From Thermoanaerobaculum sp. (lineage in GTDB: Bacteria > Acidobacteriota > Thermoanaerobaculia > Multivoradales > UBA5704): 64,000 bases of DNA. Of the stretch, positions 51,339 to 60,752 are shown one piece after another. A model generated the notes under the pieces. The model ran no database searches. It was not told where the DNA came from and saw only the letters and a program-made list of their open reading frames with translations. The position numbers were made by a program, and so were the translations under genes. Each line of letters begins with the position of its first letter. Position 1 is the first letter of the stretch. The stretch covers positions 1-64,000 of the forward strand of contig JAJKHS010000023.1 of assembly GCA_021154885.1 (NCBI GenBank). The letters run 5' to 3'.

Positions 51339-52283
51339 ATGAATCTGAAGCCCCAGACCTTCGCCTCCATCCTCCTGGCGACCACCCTGGCCGCCGGCAC
51401 CTCCGCCCTGCTCGCCGCCGGCTCTGCGGATACCGCCGCGCCCCAGCCGGACCTCGCGGCCTGGCGCCAGCAGGTGGAGACCTGGAAGAAGGAGCGGACC
51501 GCGAGCCTCAAGAGAGAGGACGGCTGGCTCACCCTCGTGGGCCTCTACTGGCTCAAGCCGGGAGAGAACCGCTTCGGCAGCGATCCGGGCAACCCGGTCA
51601 TCCTGCCGAAGGGCAAATCCCCGGCCGTGGCGGGCGTCCTGATCCGCGAAGGCGACGCCGTCACCGTGCGCGCCGAGCCGGGCTCCAACCTCACCGCCGA
51701 CGGCAAGCCGGTGACCGGGAGCGTGGCCCTGAAAGTGGACGCTCAGGGCAAGCCCACCGTCCTCGGGCTCGGCTCGCTCTCCTTCTACGTCATCAAGCGG
51801 GGCGACCGTGTCGGCGTGCGGATCAAGGACAAGGAGAGCCCCGAGCGCGTCGCCTTCAAGGGAGTCGACACCTTCCCGCCGGATCCCAGGTGGCGTGTGG
51901 TCGCCCGCTTCGAGTCCTACAAGGACAAGAAGATCCCCATCACCAACGTCCTGGGCCAGGTGGCGGACGAGCCCTCGCCGGGCGCCGTGGTGTTCGACTG
52001 GCAGGGCAGGACCTACCGTCTGGACGCTCTGGGCGACCTCAAGGAGGGGCTCTCCCTGATCTTCGGCGACACCACCAACGGCAAGACCACCTATGGCGCC
52101 GGCCGCTTCCTGGACACCGACCCGCCCAAAGACGGCACGGTGGTCGTGGACTTCAACACCGCCTACAACCCGCCCTGCGCCTTCACCGCCTTCGCCACCT
52201 GCCCGCTGCCGCCGGCCCAGAACAAGCTGGCCCTCGCGGTCGAGGCGGGGGAGAAGAAGTTCGCGGGGGGACCGGAGCACTGA
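51339..52283 (+). CDS. DUF1684 family exported protein
   Basis: A 314-residue protein from ATG 51339, with GAGGAG nine bases upstream; longer in-frame starts lack a signal peptide. Residues 1-29 are a signal peptide (TFASILLATTLAAGTSALLA core). The DUF1684 pattern is clear: DGWLTLVGLYWLKPGENRFG near the N-terminus, then PITNVLGQ and the C-terminal VVVDFNTAYNPPCAFTAF followed by CPLPPAQNKL. Function of the family is unknown. It may be periplasmic. It is divergent from the ABC transporter unit. Confidence 0.88.
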   Translation: MNLKPQTFASILLATTLAAGTSALLAAGSADTAAPQPDLAAWRQQVETWKKERTASLKREDGWLTLVGLYWLKPGENRFGSDPGNPVILPKGKSPAVAGVLIREGDAVTVRAEPGSNLTADGKPVTGSVALKVDAQGKPTVLGLGSLSFYVIKRGDRVGVRIKDKESPERVAFKGVDTFPPDPRWRVVARFESYKDKKIPITNVLGQVADEPSPGAVVFDWQGRTYRLDALGDLKEGLSLIFGDTTNGKTTYGAGRFLDTDPPKDGTVVVDFNTAYNPPCAFTAFATCPLPPAQNKLALAVEAGEKKFAGGPEH

Positions 52284-52337
52284 GCCTCAGCACCTCCTCG
52301 GCGGGACCCCCGTGGGTGTTCTGGTAGGATGAGCGCC

Positions 52338-52562
52338 ATGCGATTTATTGAAGCCCGCTTCGAAGAAGGTCTGCTCAAGCCGGAGACGCCCTTGGCCCTT
52401 ACGCCAGGAGAGCGTGTGGCGCTGATCGTGGTCCGCCATCCAGATCCGAGGCGCTGGGACCTCGAGCGATTAAGCAAGGGCGGGGTAGAAGAAGATCAGG
52501 CGCTTGCGGAACAGGGACTCACCGAATGGGCCGACGCGCTTGACGAAGAGGACCATAGTTGA
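52338..52562 (+). CDS. DUF104-like antitoxin
   Basis: A 74-residue protein from ATG 52338, with GGTAGGA upstream; another ATG lies nine bases earlier. The N-terminal part is MRFIEARFEEGLLKPETPLA, as in the DUF104/AF2212 antitoxin family, followed by GERVALIVVRH and an acidic tail (WADALDEEDHS) that may wrap the toxin. Its stop overlaps the TTG start of the MazF-type toxin gene (TTGA). Together they form a type II toxin-antitoxin pair. Confidence 0.8.
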   Translation: MRFIEARFEEGLLKPETPLALTPGERVALIVVRHPDPRRWDLERLSKGGVEEDQALAEQGLTEWADALDEEDHS

Positions 52563-52906
52563 GACGGGGCGAGGTGTGGTGGGCAGACCTTGGCCCCTAC
52601 CACCCGCGAGAGCAGACCGGTCGCCGCCCGGTGATCATTTGGCAGAGCGACGCACTGACAAGGGTTCTCCAGTCAGTTCTTGTCATTCCACTGACCACCA
52701 ACCTGGATAGAGCTAATCTGGCAGGAACGGCGATTGTACAAGCTTCGCCGAAGCAGGGTCTCCCTGAAGACTCGGTGGCTCTCGCGTTTCAGATGCGGGC
52801 TGTGCCCAAGGACGCTCTCGATACCCGAATACGCGCCCTCACGGAGAAGGAGATCGCTGAGCTTGAGTTGGCGACCGACGAGGCCCTCGGACGCGTCGAG
52901 CCCTGA
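52559..52906 (+). CDS. MazF/PemK-type endoribonuclease toxin
   Basis: A 115-residue protein that probably starts at TTG 52559, giving MRRGEVWWADLGP, the normal MazF beginning. Other marks of the family are RPVIIWQSDALT, VLVIPLTTNLDRA and the conserved Gln-Met-Arg region (ALAFQMRAVPKDALD). MazF toxins cut mRNA at short sequence motifs. It is translationally coupled to the antitoxin upstream by overlapping start and stop codons. Below it begins a 625-bp gap with a long palindrome. Confidence 0.88.
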   Translation: MRRGEVWWADLGPYHPREQTGRRPVIIWQSDALTRVLQSVLVIPLTTNLDRANLAGTAIVQASPKQGLPEDSVALAFQMRAVPKDALDTRIRALTEKEIAELELATDEALGRVEP

Positions 52907-52986
52907 TTGGGGACAATTCCGTTTGCAATCACCCGGCCCGCCTCCTCTCCCCGGGGGCATTAGCCGGGCGTGAGTGGCCGTCCCGT

Positions 52987-53220
52987 CCGGCCCAACGGGC
53001 CGGGAGATCCCAGCCCAGGGCTGAGGTCGCAGGCCGATGCCCTGGGTGGAGGGATGGCAACGCGGTGCGGCCTGAAAGGCCGCGAGACCGTCGGGCCGGC
53101 CGGTCCTTCGTCGAAAAGTTCTCGCGGCCTTTCAGGCCGCAAGGATGGGTTGCCCTTTTTCCCAGGGCATCGGCCTGCGGCCACAGCCCTGGGCTAGGGT
53201 CTCCCGGCCCGTTGGGCCGG
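52987..53220. repeat. 234-bp imperfect palindrome, two 100-bp arms
   Basis: The arm 52987-53086 pairs with 53121-53220, with a 34-base centre. By eye the arms agree at roughly 85 of 100 places. Each arm itself starts with a smaller palindrome (CCGGCCCAACGGGCCGG) and ends with another (GCGGCCTGAAAGGCCGC). No transposase or clear target-site duplication is present. In the 625-bp gap (52907-53531), the parts outside this element hold no gene that I can support; open frames across it are mirror copies of one another. Confidence 0.85.
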
Positions 53221-53531
53221 TGGATAGATCGACAGAGAGAGGTATCAGGATGTCCTGAGAAGCAGGCAGGCAACAAGTCGGTCACACCGGAGGTAGCTCT
53301 ACCCATGGACGCAAAGATCACTCCATCGAGCGGGAACGTCTTCAGGGACCTTGGCTTCGATGAGGCTGAAGCCGAGCACCTGCGAATCCGCTCGACTCTC
53401 ATGATCGCCGTGCGCCAGGCCAGCAATAACACCACGGCGACGAGAATCACCTCGCGCACCTTCTGCCTCCTACCTTGACGTCGCTCAACGTTCCTGGAGT
53501 TAGGCGCCTTCCTTTCATGGCTCTTACAGGC

Positions 53532-54185
53532 TCAAAGGGCATGCTCGATCAACTCTCGGGTCCCTGAAATCATTTCTCCTACATCGCGAATATCGAAGGC
53601 ATCCCAGTTTGCGTGGAGAGCTCGGTTCCGCGTGCTGGCGTAAGCCTTTATTCGCTTGGCCTTAACCGGTGTCAGTACGCTCAGTTTCACCAGTTCATCG
53701 ATTAGAGACTCCAGGATTGTCCGTTCGCGTTTAAGCCATGCTTCTTGGCAATTTTTCGTATCGTGTCCTCCAGCACCAACTCCTGCCAATACCGCGGCTT
53801 CTTGCTTCTTGCCAGACCGATGGAAGTCTAGCGCGTGTTCGAGAAAGTTGTCGAAGGAAGCACCGAGAACAATGTACTCGAACTTGTTGAGCAAACCTGC
53901 CCTCAGGTCTGCTGCTAACGATTCGAGAATTCCGAGCATTTTCCGAACCAACCTCACAGGGAGATCATTTTGCAGATCGGGATGCACCAACAGAGGAGCC
54001 ATTTGAGCACGGTGAACGCCATCCGGAGGCGCGATTATGGAAATTATGTTCGCTGCTGAAGTAAACCACCGCTGCCATTCAGTTAGCTGTGCACTTGGAA
54101 TGCGAAAATTGTCCCCAAGCCCATTTAATACTCGGGCCCCCTCACCTGTGAGGGTGTCAACCCGCTCGTATATCGAGTCAAGCAT
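53532..54185 (-). CDS. HEPN-like protein of unknown function in a PRTase/SLOG operon
   Basis: A 217-residue protein from ATG 54183-54185, overlapping the SLOG-like gene by eight bases. GC is visibly lower than in the surroundings. The middle part is alpha-helical (LGASFDNFLEHALDFHRSGK). The C-terminal third holds a possible HEPN motif R-x4-H in STRNRALHANWDAF. HEPN domains are often RNases in defence and toxin systems. That assignment rests on the motif and helical context only. The gene lies last in a three-gene overlapping operon with a ComF-like phosphoribosyltransferase and a SLOG-like protein. Confidence 0.65.
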   Translation of the reverse strand: MLDSIYERVDTLTGEGARVLNGLGDNFRIPSAQLTEWQRWFTSAANIISIIAPPDGVHRAQMAPLLVHPDLQNDLPVRLVRKMLGILESLAADLRAGLLNKFEYIVLGASFDNFLEHALDFHRSGKKQEAAVLAGVGAGGHDTKNCQEAWLKRERTILESLIDELVKLSVLTPVKAKRIKAYASTRNRALHANWDAFDIRDVGEMISGTRELIEHAL

Positions 54186-54795
54186 GGTGCTTATGGCGCC
54201 TAACGCTGTTGCTGCTCCGATTCAGCGGTTGCGCCTCCGCACCTCTCATCACGCCCTCCCCAGAGGGGAAAAGTGTCGCCTGCTCCGAGGTTTCGCCCAC
54301 CTGCCTTGAAAGGTGTGGACGATTCGACCGCGAGCGCTTGCTCAGCAGGTCACTGAGATCGGCTTTCGTCCGTACGGTCCAGCACTCCTGGTCCGGTGAT
54401 AAGTAGACCACGACCGGCTTCCCTGCCTCCACCAGCCTCCGGATGTTAAGGAGGGTACCCCTGCTGTTCGCATCCCAGATCATGAAACCGCAGTCGGCCT
54501 CGCGCGCCATCTCGGCGTCCTTCGTCGAGTAGTAGTCGAAGCCACGCTTCCCGGCCGCCTCGACCACGTGCACAGGCCACCCGCCGACATTGTTCCGGCA
54601 AGCGTTCTCCATACAGTAGACGACGACCTCTTTATAACCCTTTTCAGCAAGGAAGGCCTGTACGGCCCGATCGCCTCCATTCGCGTCGCCGACGATAACG
54701 CGGATGCCACGCTCAACAATATTGTCCAGCCTCGCACGAATGACGCTGTTTAAGCGCCCAACCCGCCGCGAGCCTCCGATGAAAACGGTGCTCAT
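54178..54795 (-). CDS. SLOG/DUF2493-like nucleotide-binding protein
   Basis: A 205-residue protein from ATG 54793-54795, whose ATGA overlaps the frame-corrected stop of the PRTase gene. The Rossmann-like start MSTVFIGGSRRVGRL is followed by VIVGDANGGDRAVQAFLAEK, the glycine-rich GDA/GD pattern typical of SLOG-type domains, and by DCGFMIWDANSRGTLLNI. SLOG domains bind or process nucleotides and nucleotide-derived signals, often in conflict systems. The last 50 residues are polar and likely disordered. Pairing of such a gene with a ComF-like PRTase is common among bacteria; the third gene varies. Confidence 0.78.
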   Translation of the reverse strand: MSTVFIGGSRRVGRLNSVIRARLDNIVERGIRVIVGDANGGDRAVQAFLAEKGYKEVVVYCMENACRNNVGGWPVHVVEAAGKRGFDYYSTKDAEMAREADCGFMIWDANSRGTLLNIRRLVEAGKPVVVYLSPDQECWTVRTKADLSDLLSKRSRSNRPHLSRQVGETSEQATLFPSGEGVMRGAEAQPLNRSSNSVRRHKHHA

Positions 54796-55384
54796 GAGGC
54801 GCTCCGAGTTCTGGTCGGAGCAAACACGTATACGCTTGCCACCTTGCCCTTCGCATAGAGGGCGGCAGTAACAGCGTTGGGGGTTGCGCCGGACCTGTAT
54901 AGAGATCGTCGACAAGAAGAACGGATTTGTCACGAACCGCCGTTCCAGTCACGTCATGGGCATTCTCAAGTAGACTCATACGCTCGTGGTAGTCGAACAC
55001 GTCCTTGAGCTGCTTTGGGCTCTGAGTCCGCTTCACGATATCTCGCAGCGGCAGCTTCAGAGCCTCAGCGAGTCCTCTTGCGAGTTGCATGACCGGCTGG
55101 GTCGCTCTGGTTTTGGAAGCAGGAACGGGTACGACAGCCTGAACCTCGGGGGCCCACTGGCGGATGAAGTCCACCGCTACCGCGACCAGTTCCGCGAGGG
55201 CGTCCTTCCGCCCCCTGTACTTCAGGCGATACAGGAGTTCCCCGACCTCGGTTCGGATGGTTTCGAAACGAGGATGGCCGTACTCGTCGTAGCCGAGAAA
55301 CTCGCTGCTCTTCGTGTGATAGTCGAGGACATAGCCTTCCCTCCACGATCCTGGGACCCGCATCGGATGCATCGCGACTGCCAT
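54792..55384 (-). pseudogene. ComF-like phosphoribosyltransferase with a frameshift in the PRPP loop
   Basis: The frame from ATG 55382-55384 encodes a ComF-type PRTase (VPGSWREGYVLDYHTKSSEF; VVPVPASKTRATQPV; KSVLLVDDLYTG) until about 54898-54906. There the PRPP-binding loop breaks. The reading continues correctly two bases on, as RSGATPNAVTAALYAKGKVA and on to the end VFAPTRTRSAS, stopping at TGA 54792-54794. A two-base duplication (TA in CTCTATACAGG) explains the shift. After removal the loop reads VLLVDDLYRSGAT, typical for the family, and the stop then overlaps the SLOG gene start by ATGA. It could be an assembly error, a recent loss, or a recoding site. The uncorrected frame runs on to 54713 inside the SLOG gene. 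Confidence 0.78.
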
Positions 55385-55526
55385 GATGTCCGCCCCTCCT
55401 GGCTGGCCGACCGCCTAGTTGGGCTTCTCCGCCCCAGGTGCCGGAATCCTTGGCGTCTGGGGCTTCCCTCGTGGACTCTATAGCGAACAGGCGAGGAGCG
55501 GGAGAAGTGGCGCGCTCGGAGCCCGC

Positions 55527-56213
55527 CTACCGTCCCCGCCGCAGAATCGGATACGGATTGATCGCCTCCCCTTGCCACCAGTTCTTCTGGGGAGTCAGCC
55601 GGGTGATGGCGAAGTGGAGGTGGGGGGTGTTGGGGGGGGCGTTGCCCGAGGTTCCCACGTAGCCGATCACCTGGCCGCGGGTGACCGGGCTCCCCTCGGC
55701 GAGGCCCGGGGCGTAGCGTTCCAGGTGGGCGTAGTAATAGCTGTAGGTCTCCGTGGGGTCGAACTGGTAGATCGTCAAGCCTCCTTTGTCGCTGGTGAAG
55801 AGCTTGACGATCCGGCCCCCTTCGGCGGCCAGCACCGGGGTGTTGCGGGGGGAGAGGATGTCGATGGCGTCGTGGACTCGCCCCGCGCTTCGGGCGTCGT
55901 CGAAGGTGTCCTGGAGGGCCTGGGGCTGGACGCCCTGGACCGGGATCAGCAGTTGTCTCGCCGCCAGGTCCGCTGGCGGCGGCACCGCCGGACGCGGTGT
56001 GGCTGCGGGAGCCGACGGAGGGGCCGCGGGGACTGGCGGCGCCGGGCTGGCCGCCACAGGCGGGGGCGGTGAGACGGTTCTGGGCTCCCGGGTCCGGCCG
56101 CTGAAGCGGCCGTATAGAGTTACCACCAGCAGCACGGTGGCGGCTCCGAGAATGAATCCCCCCAGCCCTGCCAGGGGGACCTTCCAACTCCCCGGCTTCT
56201 TCTCCCCGGCCAT
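55527..56213 (-). CDS. Membrane-anchored M23 peptidase (LytM-type)
   Basis: A 228-residue protein from ATG 56211-56213 behind AGGGAG. One N-terminal membrane helix ([20 protein letters not shown]) is followed by a Pro/Ala-rich linker and a C-terminal M23 domain. Zinc ligands are in [10 protein letters not shown] (H-x3-D) and HLHF. Members cut cross-links in peptidoglycan; some with changed residues are regulators. Here the metal motifs look intact. It is in one operon with the L,D-transpeptidase gene 35 bases upstream, consistent with a job in cell-wall remodelling. Confidence 0.9.
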   Translation of the reverse strand: MAGEKKPGSWKVPLAGLGGFILGAATVLLVVTLYGRFSGRTREPRTVSPPPPVAASPAPPVPAAPPSAPAATPRPAVPPPADLAARQLLIPVQGVQPQALQDTFDDARSAGRVHDAIDILSPRNTPVLAAEGGRIVKLFTSDKGGLTIYQFDPTETYSYYYAHLERYAPGLAEGSPVTRGQVIGYVGTSGNAPPNTPHLHFAITRLTPQKNWWQGEAINPYPILRRGR

Positions 56214-56248
56214 GGCGCTCCCTTCCTTATTTATTGGGCGAGAGGACT

Positions 56249-57415
56249 CTACTCCCGGAAGAGGACCGGGGTCCCCGGCTTCACCAGACCCGCCACGGTG
56301 AGGGCGTCCCAGTTGGTGAGCCGGACGCAGCCGTGGGAGAAGCTCTTGCCGATCATCTTCGGCACCGGCGTGCCGTGGATGCCGTAGTGCTCTTTGGAGA
56401 GGTCGATCCAGACCACCCCCACCGGGTTCCTGGGGCCGGGGGGGATCTTCGCCTTGGTTTCCGAGGGCTCGGCGTCCCAGAAGAGGGCGGGGTTGTAGTT
56501 GAAGGTCGGATTGAGGGAGATCCCTTTGACCTTCCAGTCGCCGAGGGGCAGCGGATCGTGCTCGCTGCCGGCGGTGACGGGGGCGAAGAAGAGGACGCCG
56601 CTCGGCCCCTGCACGGTAAGAGTGCGGGCGCTCTTCGAGACCACGATCTGTGTGCCGTCCGGCGGCGTCTGGCCCTTCTGCGGCGGCCCCACCTGCCGCA
56701 CGGCGGGCACGCGGAGCTGCTGTCCGGCGACGTCGAAGCGGGCGCCGGGGTTGAGCCGCTGGAGGAAGTCCTCCGTCGAGTGGAACCTCTCGGCCAGCAT
56801 CTCGAGCGGCGAGCTGTAGCCGAGGGCCGGAAGCTTGGCCTTCTTGTCCATGTCCTCGGGGATTTTGTAGAAGGGCCCCTTCACGTCGTCGGGCGTGATG
56901 GTGTAGGGGACGAGGACCTGGCTGCCGGCCACCAGGAGGGCCTGCCACGTGGCAGGGTCCACCTGGCCGGTGGGCTGCAGGCCGTGGGCGGACTGGAAGG
57001 CCGTCAGGGCCTTGGTGGAGTTCGAGCCCCAGCGGCCGTCCATCACGCCTGGCGAGAAGCCTGCCCGGTCGAGGAGGATCTGGACGTCCCCGGGAGCCTG
57101 TGGCGACGGGGCGCCCTGGATGCCCTGGGCGGGTCCCGGCGGCGCTGCCGGGGCAGGGGCGGGCGTCTGGGGAGGTGCCGGAGCCGGGGTCGCCGTCTGG
57201 GGTGGCGGAGCCGGAGTTTGGGTTGGCACCGGGGCCGGGGTCTTGGCGGGCGCCGGAGTTGGAGTCGGGGCCGGCGCTGGAGGCGTGGGCTGGGGTCGCG
57301 CCTGCGGCGGCCGGGCCGGGGCTGGAGCCGGGGTCGGCTTCTGGGCAGCCGCCACCCCGCTGGGAATGGCGGCAAAAAGGAAAAGGGCAAGAAGCATGGA
57401 CACAGGTTTCAGCAT
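56249..57415 (-). CDS. L,D-transpeptidase with peptidoglycan-binding domain
   Basis: A 388-residue exported protein. ATG 57413-57415 begins the signal peptide ([20 protein letters not shown]); the frame is open further upstream through a repeat element. A long Pro/Ala-rich linker follows (about 25-105), then a PG_binding_1 domain ([19 protein letters not shown]) and a YkuD catalytic domain with [20 protein letters not shown], where the cysteine of SHGCVR is the nucleophile. Such enzymes make 3-3 cross-links or attach proteins to peptidoglycan. It precedes an M23 peptidase gene in the same operon. Confidence 0.92.
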   Translation of the reverse strand: MLKPVSMLLALFLFAAIPSGVAAAQKPTPAPAPARPPQARPQPTPPAPAPTPTPAPAKTPAPVPTQTPAPPPQTATPAPAPPQTPAPAPAAPPGPAQGIQGAPSPQAPGDVQILLDRAGFSPGVMDGRWGSNSTKALTAFQSAHGLQPTGQVDPATWQALLVAGSQVLVPYTITPDDVKGPFYKIPEDMDKKAKLPALGYSSPLEMLAERFHSTEDFLQRLNPGARFDVAGQQLRVPAVRQVGPPQKGQTPPDGTQIVVSKSARTLTVQGPSGVLFFAPVTAGSEHDPLPLGDWKVKGISLNPTFNYNPALFWDAEPSETKAKIPPGPRNPVGVVWIDLSKEHYGIHGTPVPKMIGKSFSHGCVRLTNWDALTVAGLVKPGTPVLFRE

Positions 57416-57533
57416 GACTCTCTTTCCGGGGCCGGCCTGAATGGCGGCCCGCGCCGTGCCTCGATGCAACAGACGGGCCATGGGGGGAGGGGTCCTTATA
57501 GGGCTCCTTGCTGGTTGAGGCTGCCTGCGCTTC

Positions 57534-57789
57534 GAAGCCTCACCCCCGGCCCCTCTCCCGGAGGGAGAGGGGGGACTTGGCTGGAGGAGTTTGCCTATAG
57601 GAAGGTATGGAGGCGGACGGCGACCTCCAGAATGCGGGTCAGGACGGCTTCGGCCCCGGCGCCAAGAACTCTCTTCTCGCCATATCTTCTCTCTCCAGCC
57701 ACAATTTATCGACAACAGTCCCCGCTCGGCAACACCCTTTCAGCCAAGTCCCCCCTCTCCCTCCGGGAGAGGGGACGGGGTGAGGCTTC
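57534..57789. repeat. Element with near-perfect 50-bp terminal inverted repeats (MITE/REP-like)
   Basis: The arm 57534-57583 is the inverted copy of 57741-57789, nearly base for base, with 157 bases between. Each arm has an inner palindrome around CTCTCCCGGAGGGAGAG. No open frame in it is convincing. The 424-bp gap from 57416 to 57839 holds only this element and short flanks, and a related broken copy lies near 60560. Confidence 0.8.
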
Positions 57790-57839
57790 GGAGGGCATAC
57801 CGCCTCGACTGGCAAGGGCTCGATTGGCAAGGACCTGGA

Positions 57840-59537
57840 TTACTGCATCAAATCCTGCCCCTCCCTCTCCCCCCGCTCCGGATACACCACCACCCTCCGG
57901 TACGGCTCCTGGCCCTTGCTCTCGGAGGTCAATCCGAAGCGCTCCACGAGCTCGTGCTGGAGACGGCGGAGGTGGTTGTTGCGGGGGGAGAGCTCGACGG
58001 GGCGGCCCAGCTCCAGGGCCTCGTCGACCGCCTCCTCGACCTCGCGCACGGCGGCTTCGTCGAGGGCCAGGTGGTCGTCCACGCCGAAGGCGGCGCGGAG
58101 GAAGTTCTCCATCTGGGTGATGGTGTTGCTGCGCACGATGTAGAAAGGAATGCCCCGCGCCAGGGCTTCACGCAACCGGTGGGGCTGGCGCCGCTCCTGG
58201 GCCTTGAGGGTGACTACCATGTCGGCGTCGTCGAGATCCTCCACCATGTAGGCGGGCACCCGGAACTTGCGCAGCGCCCGCTCCAGCTTTGCCTTGCTCA
58301 CGGCGTAGGGGAAGATGCGCACCGTCCGGCCGCGGGCGAGGCGCTGTGGGAAGGTGGCGGTGTCCTCGTCCTCCCCCGGCCTGGCGGGCGCCCCCGGGGG
58401 CTCGGCCGGCGGCGGCATCCACGGAGAGGCTGGGTTGAGCCGCGGCGGTTGCGGGCGGGTTCGCCTGGCGCGGTCAGGGCGGTCGGCGCGGGGGGGCCTC
58501 TGGGGGTGCTCGGGCTCGGTCTTTTCCGGCCGCTCCGCGCGCTGGATCTCGACCCCTCCGCCCTCGACGCGGGTGCGCAGCTCGGGGCGGGCCGGGACGT
58601 CGCGCAGGAAGCGGTCCACGACCTCGGCGACGTCGTGGTGGACGGCCAGGCGATCCTGGTCCTGGATCTCGATCAGGACGTCGAAGGTCGGCGGCGCCTT
58701 CCTCTCCAGGACGGTCTTCTGGGTTCCCCGGCGCCGCGCCTCCTCGTCGGAGAGGGTCACGGCCTGGATGCCCCCGACGAGGTCGGAGAGGGTAGGGTTC
58801 TGCAGCAGGTTTTCGAGCGTGTTGCCGTGGGCGGTGGCGATGAGCTGCACGCCGCGCTCGGCGATGGTGCGGGCGGCCAGGGCCTCGGCCGTGGTGCCGA
58901 TCTCGTCGATGACGATCACCTGCGGCATGTGGTTCTCGACCGCCTCGATCATCACCGCGTGCTGCTCGTCGGGCGAGGGCACCTGCATGCGCCGGGCGCG
59001 GCCGATGCCCGGGTGGGGCACGTCGCCGTCGCCGGCGATCTCGTTCGAGGTGTCGACCACGATCACCCGCTTGCCGAGCTCGTCGGCGAGCACCCGGGCC
59101 GCCTCTCGCAGCAGGGTCGTCTTGCCCACGCCCGGCCGGCCCAGGAGGAGGATGGACTGCCCCTCCTCGATGACGTCGCGCAGGATGTCCACCGTGCCGA
59201 AGACGGCCCGGCCCACCCGGCAGGTGAGTCCGATGACGTCGCCCACCCGGTTGCGGATGGCCGAGATGCGGTGGAGAGTGCGCTCGATGCCCGCCCGGTT
59301 GTCCTTGCCGAAGCGGCCGACGCGGCCCACCACGTAGGCGATGTCCTCGCGGGTGACCGGGGTCTGGGCGAGCAGCTCGCCGCGGTCGGGGTAGCGGGCC
59401 TCGGGGAGCCGGCCCAGGTCGAGCACCAGCTCCATCAGCGATTCCTTCTGCGCCCGCCCCTCCAGGGTCTCCCGGAGCGGCGGCGGCATCACCTCCAGCA
59501 GCAGCTCCAGGTCATCGGTGATGGGTCGTCCCGCCAC
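57840..59537 (-). CDS. AAA ATPase with C-terminal R3H-type domain (SpoIIIAA/Ycf45-like)
   Basis: A 565-residue soluble protein from GTG 59535-59537 with GGAGG upstream. The AAA/RecA-like core shows Walker [17 protein letters not shown] and Walker [16 protein letters not shown]. The N-terminal 90 residues match the SpoIIIAA/Ycf45 pattern ([18 protein letters not shown]). A Pro/Arg-rich linker (about 325-390) leads to the C-terminal part, where [20 protein letters not shown] resembles an R3H nucleic-acid-binding segment. The role is unknown in most bacteria; nucleic-acid handling is likely. It is divergent from the DUF4097 gene. Confidence 0.88.
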   Translation of the reverse strand: MAGRPITDDLELLLEVMPPPLRETLEGRAQKESLMELVLDLGRLPEARYPDRGELLAQTPVTREDIAYVVGRVGRFGKDNRAGIERTLHRISAIRNRVGDVIGLTCRVGRAVFGTVDILRDVIEEGQSILLLGRPGVGKTTLLREAARVLADELGKRVIVVDTSNEIAGDGDVPHPGIGRARRMQVPSPDEQHAVMIEAVENHMPQVIVIDEIGTTAEALAARTIAERGVQLIATAHGNTLENLLQNPTLSDLVGGIQAVTLSDEEARRRGTQKTVLERKAPPTFDVLIEIQDQDRLAVHHDVAEVVDRFLRDVPARPELRTRVEGGGVEIQRAERPEKTEPEHPQRPPRADRPDRARRTRPQPPRLNPASPWMPPPAEPPGAPARPGEDEDTATFPQRLARGRTVRIFPYAVSKAKLERALRKFRVPAYMVEDLDDADMVVTLKAQERRQPHRLREALARGIPFYIVRSNTITQMENFLRAAFGVDDHLALDEAAVREVEEAVDEALELGRPVELSPRNNHLRRLQHELVERFGLTSESKGQEPYRRVVVYPERGEREGQDLMQ

Positions 59538-59705
59538 GTTCGCTCGCCTCCACGGAAAGGCTACACCCTTCCGGCGTCCGCCCTCCAGCGGGCCGGTTCC
59601 GCAAGATCGATGCCGGAGCGTTGTAACATTTCGGCCCGTCCTTTCGTAGGAGAGGGAAGACGGCGCGCAGCGCCGCCCATCAACCTCGTCGACAAGGAGG
59701 GATTC

Positions 59706-60554
59706 ATGCTCAGCTTTTCATTCCGAAGGATCGTCCAGGTCCTCTGCGGTCTTCTCCTCCTGGGGTCGGCCGCCCAGGCGGTGACGCTGAAGGAGCACTT
59801 CGACAAGACCGTGCCGCTCAATCCCGGCTCTCAGGTGACGCTGCGCAACGTCAACGGCAGCGTCAAGCTGGAGGCCTGGAACCGCAACGAGGTGCGGATC
59901 GAGGCCGACAAGCAGGTGAAGGCCGGCTCCGACGCCGACGCCCGCAAGATCATGGACCAGGTGCGGATCGACGTGACTCCCGGTGCGGGCGGCCTGCGCA
60001 TCGAGACTCACGCTCCGAAGCGGGGGGACAGCTTCTGGGACGCGCTCTTCGGCAACAGCGCCAACTACAACGTCACCTACGTGGTCCACGTGCCAAGCCG
60101 GGCCGCGGTGGACGCCGAGAGCGTCAACGGCGGCGTGTCGCTGGCGGGCACGAGCGGCAAGGTGCGGGTGGGGACGACCAACGGCGCCATCGACGTCCAG
60201 GACGTGACGGGCGACGTGGACGCCGAGACCACCAACGGCGGCATCACCGCCCTGCGGGTCGCCGGAGCCGTGAAGGCGGAGACCACCAACGGCGCCGTCG
60301 AGGTCGAGCTCGCCAGCCTGCCGAGCGGCAGCGACCTGAGCTTCGAGTCCACCAACGGCGGCATCCACGTCCGCCTGCCGCACGACGCGCGTCTGACGGT
60401 CGACGCGTCCACCACCAACGGCCGGGTCAAGAGCGACTTCGACGTCCAGGGCGGCACGCCGGGCAAGCGCTCCCTGAAGGGGGACATCAACGGCGGCGGC
60501 GGCCGGCTGAGGGTCCGCACCACGAACGGGGGAATCGAGATCCTCGGCGACTGA
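59706..60554 (+). CDS. DUF4097 beta-helix exported protein
   Basis: A 282-residue protein from ATG 59706 with AAGGAGGG upstream. A signal peptide ([20 protein letters not shown]) is followed by repeated short beta turns of the type TTNGGI, TTNGAV and STNGGI, the hallmark of the DUF4097/DUF4098 (YvlB) right-handed beta-helix family. There are about nine turns, the last ending [11 protein letters not shown]. The family is often found near envelope-stress genes; its job is not known. It is alone, followed by a repeat-rich spacer. Confidence 0.88.
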   Translation: MLSFSFRRIVQVLCGLLLLGSAAQAVTLKEHFDKTVPLNPGSQVTLRNVNGSVKLEAWNRNEVRIEADKQVKAGSDADARKIMDQVRIDVTPGAGGLRIETHAPKRGDSFWDALFGNSANYNVTYVVHVPSRAAVDAESVNGGVSLAGTSGKVRVGTTNGAIDVQDVTGDVDAETTNGGITALRVAGAVKAETTNGAVEVELASLPSGSDLSFESTNGGIHVRLPHDARLTVDASTTNGRVKSDFDVQGGTPGKRSLKGDINGGGGRLRVRTTNGGIEILGD

Positions 60555-60557
60555 CCT

Positions 60558-60670
60558 CACCCCTGTCCCCTCTCCCACCGCCCTCCCTCCGACCGGGAGA
60601 GGGGGACCCGGCTGAAGGGTCCTTGCTTTTCTCCCTCTTCTCCCGGGGAGGGGGGTTGGGAGGGGGCGGG
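60558..60670. repeat. Degenerate copies of the CCTCACCCC...CTCTCCC repeat
   Basis: The spacer between the DUF4097 and UbiD genes holds words shared with the inverted-repeat element at 57534-57789 (CCTCACCCC, CCCCTCTCCC, GGGAGAGGGGGAC, CGGCTG) in a broken order. It looks like a decayed copy. No gene is seen in the spacer. Confidence 0.5.
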
Positions 60671-60752
60671 AGAAGAGGGCCGGGGTGATGAGGGTCTTGG
60701 GAAGGGGACGCGGAACCGGGGGTGAGGCGGGGCCGCTGTACACTCCCCAGCC

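Noticed and set aside
52929-53459. Open frames on both strands over the long palindrome
   Set aside because: The two products are mirror copies caused by the inverted repeat, with no ribosome site or known motif.
57591-59705. N-terminal 700 residues of a 987-codon frame leading into the DUF4097 gene
   Set aside because: The region is antisense to the R3H ATPase gene. The true start at 59706 has a ribosome site and a signal peptide.
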